The notes under the pieces were generated by a model, which ran no database searches, was not told where the DNA came from, and worked only from the letters and a program-made list of their open reading frames with translations. A stretch of 16,053 nt of DNA from DXYV01 sp045543215 (GTDB lineage: Bacteria; Bacillota; Clostridia; Oscillospirales; Oscillospiraceae). Location of the stretch: the NCBI GenBank assembly GCA_045543215.1, contig JAZQMD010000145.1, positions 1 through 16,053 on the forward strand. The letters are read 5' to 3'. This document shows positions 1-9,500 of the stretch, one piece after another; the stretch's first letter is position 1; each line of letters starts with the position of its first letter. Made by a program: the position numbers and the translations under genes.

Positions 1-1
1 G

Positions 2-1222
2 ATCCGACTTCACCCTATCGCCTTCCTATCCTGGACCACCCTGCTTTTGCTGGTCGTCCCCCATGAAGCTTGGAATAATATCTATGGACTGCTGCTAGCT
101 GCAGGAGGGCTTGGGTTATTTTACCTTGGTGGAGCCCGCACCCAGGAACAACGTCTAAAAATGGATGCCATGGGCCCCTGGTGGCTGGCCTACGCCTGTT
201 TTTTATGTGTAGCTTTCCTCATCTCGTTTGATCATAGCACCTCCCTGCGTTACCTCTGTTTCCATCTCACCGGCCTGCTACTGGCCCTGCTACTGGTCTC
301 CTCGGTGAAAACAGTTACTCAACTGCTGCGCCTCACCGGCTTTATGACCGCAGGTATGGCCGTTGCCTCTCTCTACGCCTTCTACCAGTGGTTCATAGGT
401 GTTGACGTAAACGCTTCCAACGTAGACCTATCGGTCAACGCCGGTATACCTGGGCGGGTTTACTCCTTCTTTGAAAATCCCAATACCTTCGGACAGCTCC
501 TCACCATGCTCATTCCTTTAACAGTGGGGCTGGCCCTTACTTCCCGCACCAATCGGGGGAAAGTAGCTGCCTGGTCAGTGGCCCTGATGGGCCTGCTGGC
601 CATTGCCATGACGTATTCCCGAGGAAGCTGGATCGGTTTGGCAGTTGCCGCTTTTATCTTCGTGGCTCTCTATCGCCGCAAGCTGCTCCCCATGCTGATC
701 CTGGTAAGCATCGCCGCCATTCCCCTCCTACCCGAAAGTATTTTAAACCGAATCCTTACCATCTTTAATTTCTCCGACTCCTCCACCTCTAGCCGCTTCC
801 CTATTTACTCCGCCGGCCTCCAGGCAGCCATCCACAACCCAGTTCTGGGCGTTGGACTGGGTAGCGAGCTGGTTTGGGAAGTCATCCGTCAAAACAAGTA
901 TTACAGTGGAACTTTTACCTTTGTCCACCTCCATAATATTTTCCTTCAAGTTTGGGCTGAGTGCGGTATTTTTGGATTACTTGCCTTTATTGGTGCCATC
1001 CTCTCCTCTTTTAAGGAGGGAGCCAGAGTCGCCGCCCATAGCTATTGCATTCCTTCCATCAAACCTATCCTTACCGGTGCCGCCGCCGGCCTAGCAGGGG
1101 CCATGGCATGTGGTTTGACCGACTATATCTGGTACTATCCCAGAGCTTTGTGTTTTTTCTGGCTCCTTGTCGGTATTCTCTTGTCCGGCGCACAACTGGT
1201 CAAGCGCTTTTCCTCCACCTGA
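2..1222 (+). CDS. O-antigen ligase / polysaccharide polymerase-like membrane protein (5' partial)
   Basis: The frame is open from base 2 with no stop, so the gene begins left of the window; an internal TTG at 47 is not needed as a start. The 406 visible residues form many hydrophobic segments separated by short polar loops, as in the O-antigen ligase/Wzy_C family (PF04932). Family-like landmarks are ENPNTFGQ (from about base 470), TYSRGSW in a membrane-proximal segment (611-631), and HLHNIFLQ in the large extracytoplasmic loop (from 926), where ligases carry a conserved His. Members join or polymerise undecaprenol-linked glycans at the outer face of the cytoplasmic membrane. In a Gram-positive such as this seems to be, the product would more likely be a capsule, exopolysaccharide or teichuronic-type polymer than LPS. 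No glycan genes are visible beside it, so the substrate is unknown. Family confidence is high; ligase versus polymerase cannot be decided. Confidence 0.85.
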   Translation: MRLHPIAFLSWTTLLLLVVPHEAWNNIYGLLLAAGGLGLFYLGGARTQEQRLKMDAMGPWWLAYACFLCVAFLISFDHSTSLRYLCFHLTGLLLALLLVSSVKTVTQLLRLTGFMTAGMAVASLYAFYQWFIGVDVNASNVDLSVNAGIPGRVYSFFENPNTFGQLLTMLIPLTVGLALTSRTNRGKVAAWSVALMGLLAIAMTYSRGSWIGLAVAAFIFVALYRRKLLPMLILVSIAAIPLLPESILNRILTIFNFSDSSTSSRFPIYSAGLQAAIHNPVLGVGLGSELVWEVIRQNKYYSGTFTFVHLHNIFLQVWAECGIFGLLAFIGAILSSFKEGARVAAHSYCIPSIKPILTGAAAGLAGAMACGLTDYIWYYPRALCFFWLLVGILLSGAQLVKRFSST

Positions 1223-1271
1223 CTGGAAATAGGCCCTGATGAATCCCCTTCTGTATCTTAAATTTTTGAGT

Positions 1272-1319
1272 TAATAAAAGCGGAGCATCCATATTCCATG
1301 GTATGCTCCGCTTTTATTA
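1272..1319. terminator. Bidirectional intrinsic terminator between convergent genes
   Basis: A perfect 17-bp inverted repeat pairs 1272-1288 with 1303-1319. It continues inward for 4 bp across a one-base bulge, giving a loop of about 5 bases. The arms begin and end in A/T-rich runs (AATAAAAG / CTTTTATT), so each strand presents a GC-rich stem followed by U-rich RNA. It lies 49 bases after the ligase-like gene and 14 bases after the methionine operon, and would serve both convergent transcripts. Confidence 0.9.
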
Positions 1320-1333
1320 TCACCACTTTAACT

Positions 1334-3100
1334 TTACCGAATCTCCTTCAATATCCTACTCATCAACTCCACCCTCCGAAAAGGTGTCATCAAGTAAAAT
1401 CCATTGGTATAAGGCCTGATCTCACTGGCAATCCGGGCCGAGATAGTTACCGCCAATTCCTCTGCCTCTTCCCTCTCTTTCCCCTCGTACAGCCTGATGA
1501 TTTCATCACACACACGCATACCGGAAATCTCATTGTTAAGGAAACAGGCATTGCGATGACTGACCACCGGGAAAATTCCCCCCAGAATCTTACCACTAAG
1601 GGTGGCCCGGGCCAGCTTTAAGTTTTCCAGAGCCTCAGCCGAGAGTACCGGCTGAGTCAAAAAACCAGTGACACCACAGGCCTCCTTCTCCTGTGCGAGC
1701 CTGAGCTGGACTCCAAAGTTTCTGGCGTTGAGATTAAGTGCACCAAAAACCCGAAATGGGGTGCGCAACGCGGTTTCGTTTAACCCCTTCACATACTGGG
1801 CAAGTTTCCGGGAATTGAAATTAAAGACACTTTTTACCTCGTCCCGGTCTTCAGTGGGGATAGGATCCCCGGTAACCAGCAGTACATTATGTATCCCTTC
1901 CATGGATAGTCCAAGCAACAGCGCCTTTGTAGCATTCAGGTTACGATCACGGCAGGTCATATGCGGTAGCGGCTCTATCCCCAACTCCCGCTTAATCTTA
2001 CAAGCCAGCAGGCTGCTGTCCGCCCTGGGGCGGCCTATCGGACAGTCGGCAATGGTCACCGCATCGGCACCGGCGGCGCGCAAAGCCTGAACCCCTTTTA
2101 AGAAAAAGTCCAGATTATCATCTGCCGGAGGATCCAGTTCTACCGCAATCACCCGCTGTCCACTGTCCAGCTTCTCTGCCAGGACATTGATCCGCGGCGG
2201 CACTTCCCGTACCGCTCTCTCCCGGATCCGGACATTCCCCCCAGCCTTGGGCTGCGCGATTAAAGCTTCTGCCGTCTTTGCTATATGCTCCGGTGTGGTG
2301 CCGCAGCAGCCACCTATGATAGACGCTCCCGCCTGAACAATTTGGGCCATTTTCTCCCCAAAATAGTCCGCTGTCCCCTGAAAGGCAATTCTTCGCCCCA
2401 AAACCGTAGGATAACCCGCATTGGGCATGACTGAAAGGGTGACACCGGATAAATCTAATCCCTGGATGTGCTCCAGAAGATGGTGAGGACCGGAGGCGCA
2501 GTTGAAACCGACCCCATCCACCTCCGGCAAAGAGGCGGTACGGCGGAACAACTCTGCTCCCAAGCATCCCTCACGGGTAACCCCATCATAACCCACAGCA
2601 AAGGAAACGATAAGATAAGCCTCCGGGCAACAGGTCTTCAGATACTGAGCTGCCTCCTGTACCCCATCATCCGATGGCAGCGTCTCCAGAAGAAAATGGG
2701 TTAGCCCATTCTCCAGGAATCTGTCAATCTGCCATTTGTAATTTTCTCCGGGGCTTACTTCCTTTTCTCCGGGGGCTGGCCCGATATCTGCAAATACATA
2801 GGCATCATAGGATCGGGCCGCTTCCAGAGCCAGACGACACCCGGCCTCAATGATTTGCCCGGCCAGCAGCGCCTCCCCTCGAGCCATCTCCACGCCCACA
2901 GAAAAGGTGTTGGTCTTGACCGCCCGGCACCCAGCCTCCAAATAAGCCCGGTGGATGGCGGCGATCTCCTCTGGTCGATCCAGGTTCGCCCGCTCACAGC
3001 GCTCTTCGGGTCGGCCAGGCATGGCAGCAAAGCAGGTGCCCATAGCCCCATCAAATAGCAGCGGCCTTCCTTGCCTTAAATAGTCTCTGATTTCCATCAT
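1334..3100 (-). CDS. Bifunctional homocysteine S-methyltransferase / methylenetetrahydrofolate reductase (YitJ-type)
   Basis: A 588-aa fusion. Residues 1 to about 285 are a homocysteine S-methyltransferase domain (PF02574): FDGAMGT near the N-terminus and the three zinc-binding cysteines C201 (FNCASG) and C265/C266 (GGCCGTTPEH). Residues about 310-588 are a methylenetetrahydrofolate reductase barrel (PF02219), with AVELDPP at its start, PHMTCRDRN and LLVTGDP. The length is close to Bacillus YitJ. The reductase half makes 5-methyl-THF with a flavin cofactor; the first half transfers a methyl group to homocysteine, with a donor that is not obvious from sequence. The ATG (3098-3100) overlaps the upstream metH stop as ATGA, so translation is probably coupled. 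It is the last gene of the operon, 14 bases before a terminator. In this operon the reductase half is probably the essential contribution, because MetH already has its own homocysteine domain (inference). Confidence 0.93.
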   Translation of the reverse strand: MMEIRDYLRQGRPLLFDGAMGTCFAAMPGRPEERCERANLDRPEEIAAIHRAYLEAGCRAVKTNTFSVGVEMARGEALLAGQIIEAGCRLALEAARSYDAYVFADIGPAPGEKEVSPGENYKWQIDRFLENGLTHFLLETLPSDDGVQEAAQYLKTCCPEAYLIVSFAVGYDGVTREGCLGAELFRRTASLPEVDGVGFNCASGPHHLLEHIQGLDLSGVTLSVMPNAGYPTVLGRRIAFQGTADYFGEKMAQIVQAGASIIGGCCGTTPEHIAKTAEALIAQPKAGGNVRIRERAVREVPPRINVLAEKLDSGQRVIAVELDPPADDNLDFFLKGVQALRAAGADAVTIADCPIGRPRADSSLLACKIKRELGIEPLPHMTCRDRNLNATKALLLGLSMEGIHNVLLVTGDPIPTEDRDEVKSVFNFNSRKLAQYVKGLNETALRTPFRVFGALNLNARNFGVQLRLAQEKEACGVTGFLTQPVLSAEALENLKLARATLSGKILGGIFPVVSHRNACFLNNEISGMRVCDEIIRLYEGKEREEAEELAVTISARIASEIRPYTNGFYLMTPFRRVELMSRILKEIR

Positions 3101-5460
3101 CCCAACACCTTTCTGACAATCTCCACCGCTTCACGGGCATCCTTGGCGTAATAATCTGCCCCCATATGCGCAGCATACTCCGGAGTCACCACCGCCCCGC
3201 CTACAACGATGACCGGTGGATTTTGCAAGGTATGCAGCTGGCGGATCGTCTCCTCCATGGCAGGCAGGGTGGTTGTCATCAGCGCTGACAATCCCACCAG
3301 ACGCAGATCCTGCTCCAGTGTTACCTTTACCACCGTCTCAGGCGGTACATCCCGGCCCAGATCGATTACATCATATCCATAATTTCCCAACACGGTTTTA
3401 ACAATATTTTTTCCAATATCGTGAATGTCTCCCCGCACTGTGGCCACGGCCAGTTTTCCTTTCTTCACCGGTGCACTTCCCTTTTCTGCTAAAGAGGTCC
3501 GGATAACCTCAAACACACACTGGGCCGCCTGGGCTGCACTTAGCAGTTGTGGTAGAAACACCTTACCCTTTTCATACCCCTCTCCAACCCGATCCAGCGC
3601 CGGGATCAGGTGTCCTTCCACCAGCGCCAGCTCGTCCATCTGCTCAAGAGCCACCTTTGCCAGTTTCCCCGCTTCTGCCTTCATCCCGCGTATAATTGTC
3701 TCCTCCAGCGTGAGGTCGCCGCTGGAGGGAGACTGCGTTACAAGCCCCTCTTCCCCGCCGGTAAACCGTGCCACATAAGCCCCGCATTGCTCATCCTGCC
3801 CAGAAAGCACCCGAAAAGCCGCTACCACGTCCATCATCTCCTTCTGGTTGGGATTGATAATAGGCAGCGTCAATCCGGCTCCCATCGCCTGGGCCAGGAA
3901 GCTCCGGGTAATGAGCGACCGATTGGGCAAGCCAAAAGAGATATTGGACACTCCCAGCACCGTCTGTAACCCCAAATCCTCCCGCACGGCCCGTACCGCC
4001 TTCAAGGTCTCCACAGCCTGCTCCTGTTGAGCAGACACCGTAAGGGTCAGGCAGTCGATCCATACGTCTTCCTTCGCAATTCCATAGGATAAAGCAGCGT
4101 CTAAAATACGCCGGGCAATGGCTACCCGCCCCTCTGCCGTCTGTGGAAGCCCCCCCTTATCCAGGGTAAGCCCCACTACAGCAGCCCCATATTTCTTCAC
4201 AATGGGCAGTATTCGTTCCAAAACCTCCAGCTCTCCATTGACCGAGTTAACAGCCGCTTTACCGTTATAGACCCGTAGTCCCGCCTCCAGCGCATCCGGA
4301 TTAGAGGAATCCAGCTGCAACGGCAGGGAAAGCGCACTTTGAAGCTTCTTTACCACCTTTGGCAGCATGGATACCTCATCCACACCGGGAAATCCTACGT
4401 TTACGTCCAAAATATCCGCCCCTGCGTCCTCCTGCTGAACACCCACATCTAAAATATAATCCAGATCATGTTCCAACAGAGCCTGCTGAAAGCGTTTCTT
4501 CCCTGTTGGATTGATCCGCTCACCAATTACACGAACCCCGTCCAGGCGGCTGGGTGTAACGGGGGTGCAAACAAATCCTACCTCATCATACCGCCTTGGA
4601 GCTGGCCTTTTCCCTTCCAAAGCCGCGCTGAGCAGACGGATGTACTCCGGTGTTGTCCCACAGCAGCCGCCGACAATGCAGACCCCCGCCTCAAGGCAGG
4701 GGAGGATGGCTTCCACAAATGCCTCCGGTCCCATATCGTACTGCCCATCCACCGGATCGGGCAGCCCCGCATTTGGCTTGGCTATTACCGGCAAGCGGGT
4801 GTTTTTACACAGCTTTTGCAGCAGCGGAGCCAAAAGATCAGGCCCCAGGGAACAGTTCAGTCCTATGGCATCTGCCCCCAAGCCCTCCAAAGTTCTGGCC
4901 ATGGATTCCACGGTACAACCGGTAAAGGTGCGACCGCTCTCGTCAAAAGACATGGTAACAAAAACCGGCAGACTTGTATTTTCCTTCACCGCCAGTAAGG
5001 CGGCCTTTGCCTCATAGAGGTCAGTCATAGTCTCAATTGCCACCAAATCTGCCCCTGCCTGTGAACCGGCTACTACCATTTCCCGAAACAGCTCGTAGGC
5101 CGCCTCAAAGCTCAGGCTGCCCATTGGCTCCAGCAGCTCCCCCAGCGGCCCAACATCCAGCGCCACCTTGGCCCCTGTCCCGACGACGGCTTTTCGAGCA
5201 ATCGATACAGCCGCTTCAACCACCTCCTCCACGCTACGGCCAGTTCGTTCCAGCTTCAGACGATTTGCACCAAAGGTGTTGGCATAGATTACCTGACTTC
5301 CCGCCTCAAGGTAGGCCTGGTGGACAGAGCAAATCAGATCCGGATCCAAAATGTTCACTAACTCGGGCTGACCGCCAGGCGGTAAGCCACGCTGCTGTAA
5401 AACGGTGCCCATCGCACCGTCTAAGACTAAAATTTGATTATGGAAAAAATCAAACGGCAC
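3097..5460 (-). CDS. metH: Cobalamin-dependent methionine synthase without reactivation domain
   Basis: I place the start at GTG 5458-5460, giving 787 aa, because an AAGGGAGGG ribosome site lies 7 bases upstream. A longer reading from GTG 5496 adds 12 residues with no comparable RBS. Domains: homocysteine-binding zinc barrel, about 1-290, with C203 and C266/C267 (GGCCGTTPEY); pterin/methyl-THF barrel, about 308-558 (GERINPTG, DVNVGFPG, QLDSSNP, GVSNISFGLPNRS); cobalamin cap, about 588-660; and B12 Rossmann domain to the end, with the DxHxxG motif D678-H680-G683, where the His is the lower axial ligand. It moves methyl groups from methyl-THF to cob(I)alamin and then to homocysteine in the cytoplasm. 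The C-terminal AdoMet reactivation domain of E. coli MetH is missing and is encoded by the gene just upstream, which overlaps by 11 bases. This split form is common in Clostridia. Confidence 0.95.
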   Translation of the reverse strand: MPFDFFHNQILVLDGAMGTVLQQRGLPPGGQPELVNILDPDLICSVHQAYLEAGSQVIYANTFGANRLKLERTGRSVEEVVEAAVSIARKAVVGTGAKVALDVGPLGELLEPMGSLSFEAAYELFREMVVAGSQAGADLVAIETMTDLYEAKAALLAVKENTSLPVFVTMSFDESGRTFTGCTVESMARTLEGLGADAIGLNCSLGPDLLAPLLQKLCKNTRLPVIAKPNAGLPDPVDGQYDMGPEAFVEAILPCLEAGVCIVGGCCGTTPEYIRLLSAALEGKRPAPRRYDEVGFVCTPVTPSRLDGVRVIGERINPTGKKRFQQALLEHDLDYILDVGVQQEDAGADILDVNVGFPGVDEVSMLPKVVKKLQSALSLPLQLDSSNPDALEAGLRVYNGKAAVNSVNGELEVLERILPIVKKYGAAVVGLTLDKGGLPQTAEGRVAIARRILDAALSYGIAKEDVWIDCLTLTVSAQQEQAVETLKAVRAVREDLGLQTVLGVSNISFGLPNRSLITRSFLAQAMGAGLTLPIINPNQKEMMDVVAAFRVLSGQDEQCGAYVARFTGGEEGLVTQSPSSGDLTLEETIIRGMKAEAGKLAKVALEQMDELALVEGHLIPALDRVGEGYEKGKVFLPQLLSAAQAAQCVFEVIRTSLAEKGSAPVKKGKLAVATVRGDIHDIGKNIVKTVLGNYGYDVIDLGRDVPPETVVKVTLEQDLRLVGLSALMTTTLPAMEETIRQLHTLQNPPVIVVGGAVVTPEYAAHMGADYYAKDAREAVEIVRKVLG

Positions 5461-6118
5461 AACTTTTCCCTCCCTTACGAAGCAAACAAGTTTCACGCAT
5501 GGAGCAATAGCCGCAGCCCCGGATGCGGGCCATTTGGGGCCGGTCAGACAGACCGATCACCGCAGTAACCGACTTACTGGGGTTCATCAGCAGACTACTT
5601 GTCACGTAAATGCCCAGCCGCCTCTGTGCGTCCAGGATGGCGCAAATAGATGGCTGATGTTCCAGGGGCAGATCCCCATATCCCGGGCTAAATCGGTCTG
5701 TCAGATAGTAACCGGGAAACCTTTGACTAATAATCCTTTCCACCTCATCACAGCCACTCTCTACAAGCGCACTCCCACAGGCATCCAGAATTACTGCTTT
5801 AGACATATCCCTGGCCTGTTCCGCCCGCAGCAGTCCTTCAAACCTCGGCCCCAGGGTGCAAGCCATCAAAACCGCCTGACTGCACTGGGCCAACATCCTC
5901 ATCACTGTTTTGCCGGACATGGTGATCCCTCCCCCGGAAAAAATCACTTGATCCTCGGAATGAATCAACTTGAAACACTTATAGACATATCTCGGCTGCA
6001 CGGCGGCAGCAAGCTCTTGCGCAACTGCACTAACATCCCTCCGCAGCCCCTCTGGCGCCTGCTCTCCCGCCCCAAGATAGCGCAGGGCCTCCTCCACATC
6101 TGGTTTTATATGTATCAC
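5450..6118 (-). CDS. Stand-alone MetH reactivation (AdoMet-binding) domain protein
   Basis: 222 aa matching the vitamin B12-dependent methionine synthase activation domain (PF02965). The AdoMet motif RxxxGYxxxP is intact: R142, G146-Y147, P151 in RFSPGYGDLP. The C-terminus is Cys-rich (C202, C205, C211, C220), as in other separate versions of this domain, and might bind metal or contact MetH. The role is reductive methylation of inactive cob(II)alamin in MetH with AdoMet. It is the first gene of the operon and overlaps metH by 11 bases. The called start is GTG 6116-6118. The RBS is only fair (AGGCAG just upstream), and AGAGGTGAT spans the start itself, so the exact first codon is uncertain. 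The product is cytoplasmic, with no signal or membrane segment. Confidence 0.9.
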   Translation of the reverse strand: MIHIKPDVEEALRYLGAGEQAPEGLRRDVSAVAQELAAAVQPRYVYKCFKLIHSEDQVIFSGGGITMSGKTVMRMLAQCSQAVLMACTLGPRFEGLLRAEQARDMSKAVILDACGSALVESGCDEVERIISQRFPGYYLTDRFSPGYGDLPLEHQPSICAILDAQRRLGIYVTSSLLMNPSKSVTAVIGLSDRPQMARIRGCGYCSMRETCLLRKGGKSCAV

Positions 6119-6146
6119 CTCTGCCTATGTAAAGTTGATTTTACTT

Positions 6147-6175
6147 ATCATACCGTATCTTAGAATGGTTGTATA
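6147..6175 (-). promoter_or_regulatory. Candidate promoter of the methionine operon
   Basis: Read on the minus strand, TATACA (6175-6170) and TATGAT (6152-6147) are separated by exactly 17 bases. They match the sigma-A consensus at 4/6 and 5/6. Transcription would begin near 6140, leaving a leader of about 20 bases. That is too short for an S-box, T-box or cobalamin riboswitch. Call based on motif and position only. Confidence 0.35.
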
Positions 6176-6456
6176 GTCACGACAGCTATAAAAAGCGGTA
6201 GAAAATTTCTTTGAATAATTTTCTATTTTTATTTAAAATATTTAGAGTTTACAAGCATTTATCAACATAAGCCTTTTTATTAAAGCTAATAAAGTGCCCT
6301 AAACCCTTATCCTTCTGATTTCCTCTTGTCCTTTGCCTGACGGTATGGTAAACTTATATCGGATTAAATTATTTTGTCTTTTTAGGAAAAAATATATGGC
6401 TTATTCCTTATCACGCTTCCTGTTCTATAACTAAACGCTGTTTGGGTTCATCCATG

Positions 6457-6486
6457 TTGTCATTTCATGCGGGAAAGTGATATAAA
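6457..6486 (+). promoter_or_regulatory. Candidate extended -10 promoter of the SLH protein gene
   Basis: TTGTCA (6457-6462, 5/6 match) is followed after 18 bases by TATAAA (6481-6486, 5/6). A TGA immediately before it forms an extended -10 (TGnTATAAA). The leader would be about 30 bases and carries the RBS AAGGAGAG (6507-6514), 9 bases before the ATG at 6524. Confidence 0.6.
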
Positions 6487-6523
6487 AGACAAAAAATTTT
6501 AATACTAAGGAGAGAGAAAGTGT

Positions 6524-9500
6524 ATGAAACAAACAAAAAAATTCCTTTCCGTAATACTGGTGTTATGCATGATATGCACCATGCTGCCCTCTATGACAGT
6601 TTCAGCTGCGGCAGCCAATGAAATAACCGTCACTGACTGGAACGGTTTTTTAAAAGCATCGGAAACAGAAAATGCCGTCATAATTCTTAGCAATAACATC
6701 GAGTCCCCTCAGGGCGCTGGAGACGATGCACTGTTTCTCAAAAAAAGCGTAACCATCAGGGGAAACGGCAACACGATGATGCTCAACTGCGGCGGAATTG
6801 TCCTAGGTGGCAACGTGACTTTTGAAAATATCACGTTGTATTTTGCCAATATGGTACGCAACGCCATCATTGCCAATGGCCATACACTGACCCTGAATGG
6901 TGTCAAGCGCGGGAACCTCTCCCCCCGTATCCATCTGTTCTGCGGCAGCGTGAGTGACTATAATGGCTCCCAAGCTATTCCAGAGACGGGACCAGCCGGC
7001 CATATCATTATAAAAGGTGAGAATCACCTGGGAGATATCTTCGCCGGCAGCCTGTCGGATGGGGCCGACGAAACCGCTGCAAAACCGAATAACTTTACCG
7101 GTTCCTCTACCATCACCATTGAGAGCAGTGCTACCCACTCAATTGAAAATATCTACGCCCATGGCGCACGCGAGTCCAGGGGCGAGGGTTCAGGTGATTT
7201 ACTGTATCCTAATCCCGAACGATACAAGGTTACAGGTGGTGTGAGCATCAACCTAAACAACCGTCGTGTAAAAAACATATATGGCCAGACCGGTGGTAGT
7301 TCTGATGCTGTTGTAACCTATACTGACAGCGATGGCAAGGGCTATCTTTTTGAGCCTATGATAAGTAGCATTGGTAAACTTGTACTGCAATCTGGTGGTA
7401 CAGAATATTCTGCCGACCTTCAGCCTGCAACAGGCAGTAGCTTCAGCAGCAAAGGCGCGGAGGTATCCGCCCCCTCCAATACAAGACTAAGTCTAGTCAA
7501 CTTTAAAAATGACCTGACTATAAATAATTTTACAGGTGGCGGCGAACTGGTGCTGGGAAAGCTTCAGACACTGACCATCTCCGGCACTGTAAACGGCACA
7601 ACCGGGATAGGTATTGGAGAAATATTTAGTAATGCATCCACCACGGTGCCGGTAGAAAACCAAACCTATATTGTAGCTCCAAACTCCTCTAATGAATCTT
7701 TTAAACTTATTCCTCATAGCGGCAATCCAGATATGGTCCTGAATAGAGAAAACAATGGGGACTGGGTGATTCCCGTCTCTGATGGAGACACCATTATTGT
7801 GAAAAATGCAAATATACCAGAGCAAGTCTCTATGTCTGCGAATAGTAACGGCAAGTCAATTCCCCTTACGATAAACTACCAGTCTAATACTGCTTTTGAT
7901 AGCCTGCTTTATGTTCCCGTAGATATCTCAGTCAACGGCTCACCCACCACCCGAACTGGAGATGAATACGGAGGGTTTGATTACACAATAGATAACGTTA
8001 ACGGCAATAATCCTTTAACCTTATATTTCCATGAGCAAAACCTGTATATTGGAGGGATATCTTCTGCCATCCCCACAGGCATATACCAAATTACATTTAC
8101 AATCCCTGCAAGAAATATGGTGGATAGAAAGCCTCTCACGCTCGATACAACTTTGATTGTTCCTGAGCCCACAAAGAAGGAACAGGCAACTCTAACTATA
8201 AACAGCAATAGTGTCACCACTTATGGCAAGGATGTGACTCTCTCAACCTCAGGTGGCACTGGTGCAGGTGATGTAACTTACTTCGTTACCAACGGCACCG
8301 GTGCGGCTACTATCAGCGGTAATGTCCTGACCCCCACCAAGGTCGGTACTGTAACCGTCACTGCAATTAAGGCTGAAGATGAAACTTATAACGCTACTTT
8401 CAGTGATGAGATGACCATCACCATCGACAAGGCAACGCCTACTGGAACCCCCGAATACACCCATATCACTACCAGCGGCAAAACCTTAGCCGATGCGGGA
8501 CTGACAACGATGGGTAGCACGTTTAACACTCCTGGAACGGTGGTATGGGAATTAGCTGACACTACTTCCGTGGAGGCTAACACCCCTTACAAGTGGATAT
8601 TCACCCCAACAGATACAATTAACTATAATAGCCTGACCGATAGTATCACGCTCTATCATGCATTGTCCAACAACGTAAGCAGCGGTTCAGGTGGCGATAT
8701 GAATGGCGGTGTAAGCGGCGGTATGAGCGGCAGTATGAGCAGTGGCATGAGCGGCAGTATGAGCGGTGGCATAAGTGGTACCACTAATAAGACTGGCGTA
8801 AATACCAGTGATGGTGCAACTACTAACACTAATACAAAAGTAACGCCTAATGCCACTACCAAGGGCAGCACATCTAGCGTAATAATTACCGCCTCCATGG
8901 GACAGGAGATTGTTGAGCAGGCGGTGAAACGCAGCAGCACTAAAGTCATTATCGCTCCCAATATCACTGGAAATGTGAACAAGGCCGAGGTAAGCATTCC
9001 GTCCGAGACTATAAGGAAGATCGGTCAGCAGACAAAGGCCAATTTAACCGTATCCACCCCCATGGCAGAGGTTTCTATTCCCAATGGAAGTCTATCCGAC
9101 CTGTCCAGCAAGGGAGGCAATGTTACCGTTTCTACTGAAAAGGTTGGTAACACCATTACACTGGGCATCACGGCCAGCGGAGAAAATATAACTAAAATTC
9201 CCCTCGGCATCCTCATGACCGTCTCTCACGAAAACACCACCCCCGGCACCGTGGCGGTGATCGTCCACGAGGATGGTACCCGGGAAATAGTCAAATCCTC
9301 TGTTTCTTCCAATGGAAAGGTCTTTATCCCCCTAAGCGGTAGCACTACGGTAGAGCTTGTAGAAAACCGCAAGGAGTTTGAGGATGTGCGCAAAGATGAG
9401 TGGCACAAGGATGCGGCAGACTTTGTCTCTGCCCGTGGCCTGCTCAACGGTACTAGTCAAACACGGTTTAGCCCGGAAATGCCTATGACTCGTGGTATGC

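Larger units (their letters stand above)
6119..6523. other. Divergent intergenic region, AT-rich
   Basis: 405 bases between the outward-facing methionine operon and the SLH-protein gene. I see the two candidate promoters reported separately and an AT-only 9-arm hairpin (6199-6207 with 6217-6225) followed by a T-run on the plus strand. I find no ORF worth calling, no tRNA, and none of the conserved boxes of SAM or cobalamin riboswitches. The stretch 6226-6440 holds nothing I can name. Confidence 0.6.

Noticed and set aside
4468..5017. Overlapping plus-strand ORFs of 168-176 codons inside metH
   Set aside because: They lie opposite strongly conserved MetH motifs and have no domain of their own; typical antisense open frames in GC-rich coding DNA.
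5461..5496. Longer MetH N-terminus starting at GTG 5496
   Set aside because: The internal GTG at 5458-5460 has an AAGGGAGGG ribosome site 7 bases upstream and leaves only an 11-base overlap; the longer start has no comparable site.
6199..6225. Hairpin followed by T-run in the divergent spacer, as a terminator
   Set aside because: The stem is made almost only of A/T pairs and no gene ends nearby on that strand, so it is more likely chance in AT-rich DNA.
6149..6347. 8-base inverted repeat CATACCGT (6149-6156) / ACGGTATG (6340-6347)
   Set aside because: Short, far apart and easily expected by chance; no operator symmetry around a promoter.
8656..8997. Antisense ORF rich in Leu/Pro/Ile repeats
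   Set aside because: It is a mirror of the Met/Ser/Gly repeat in the real gene.
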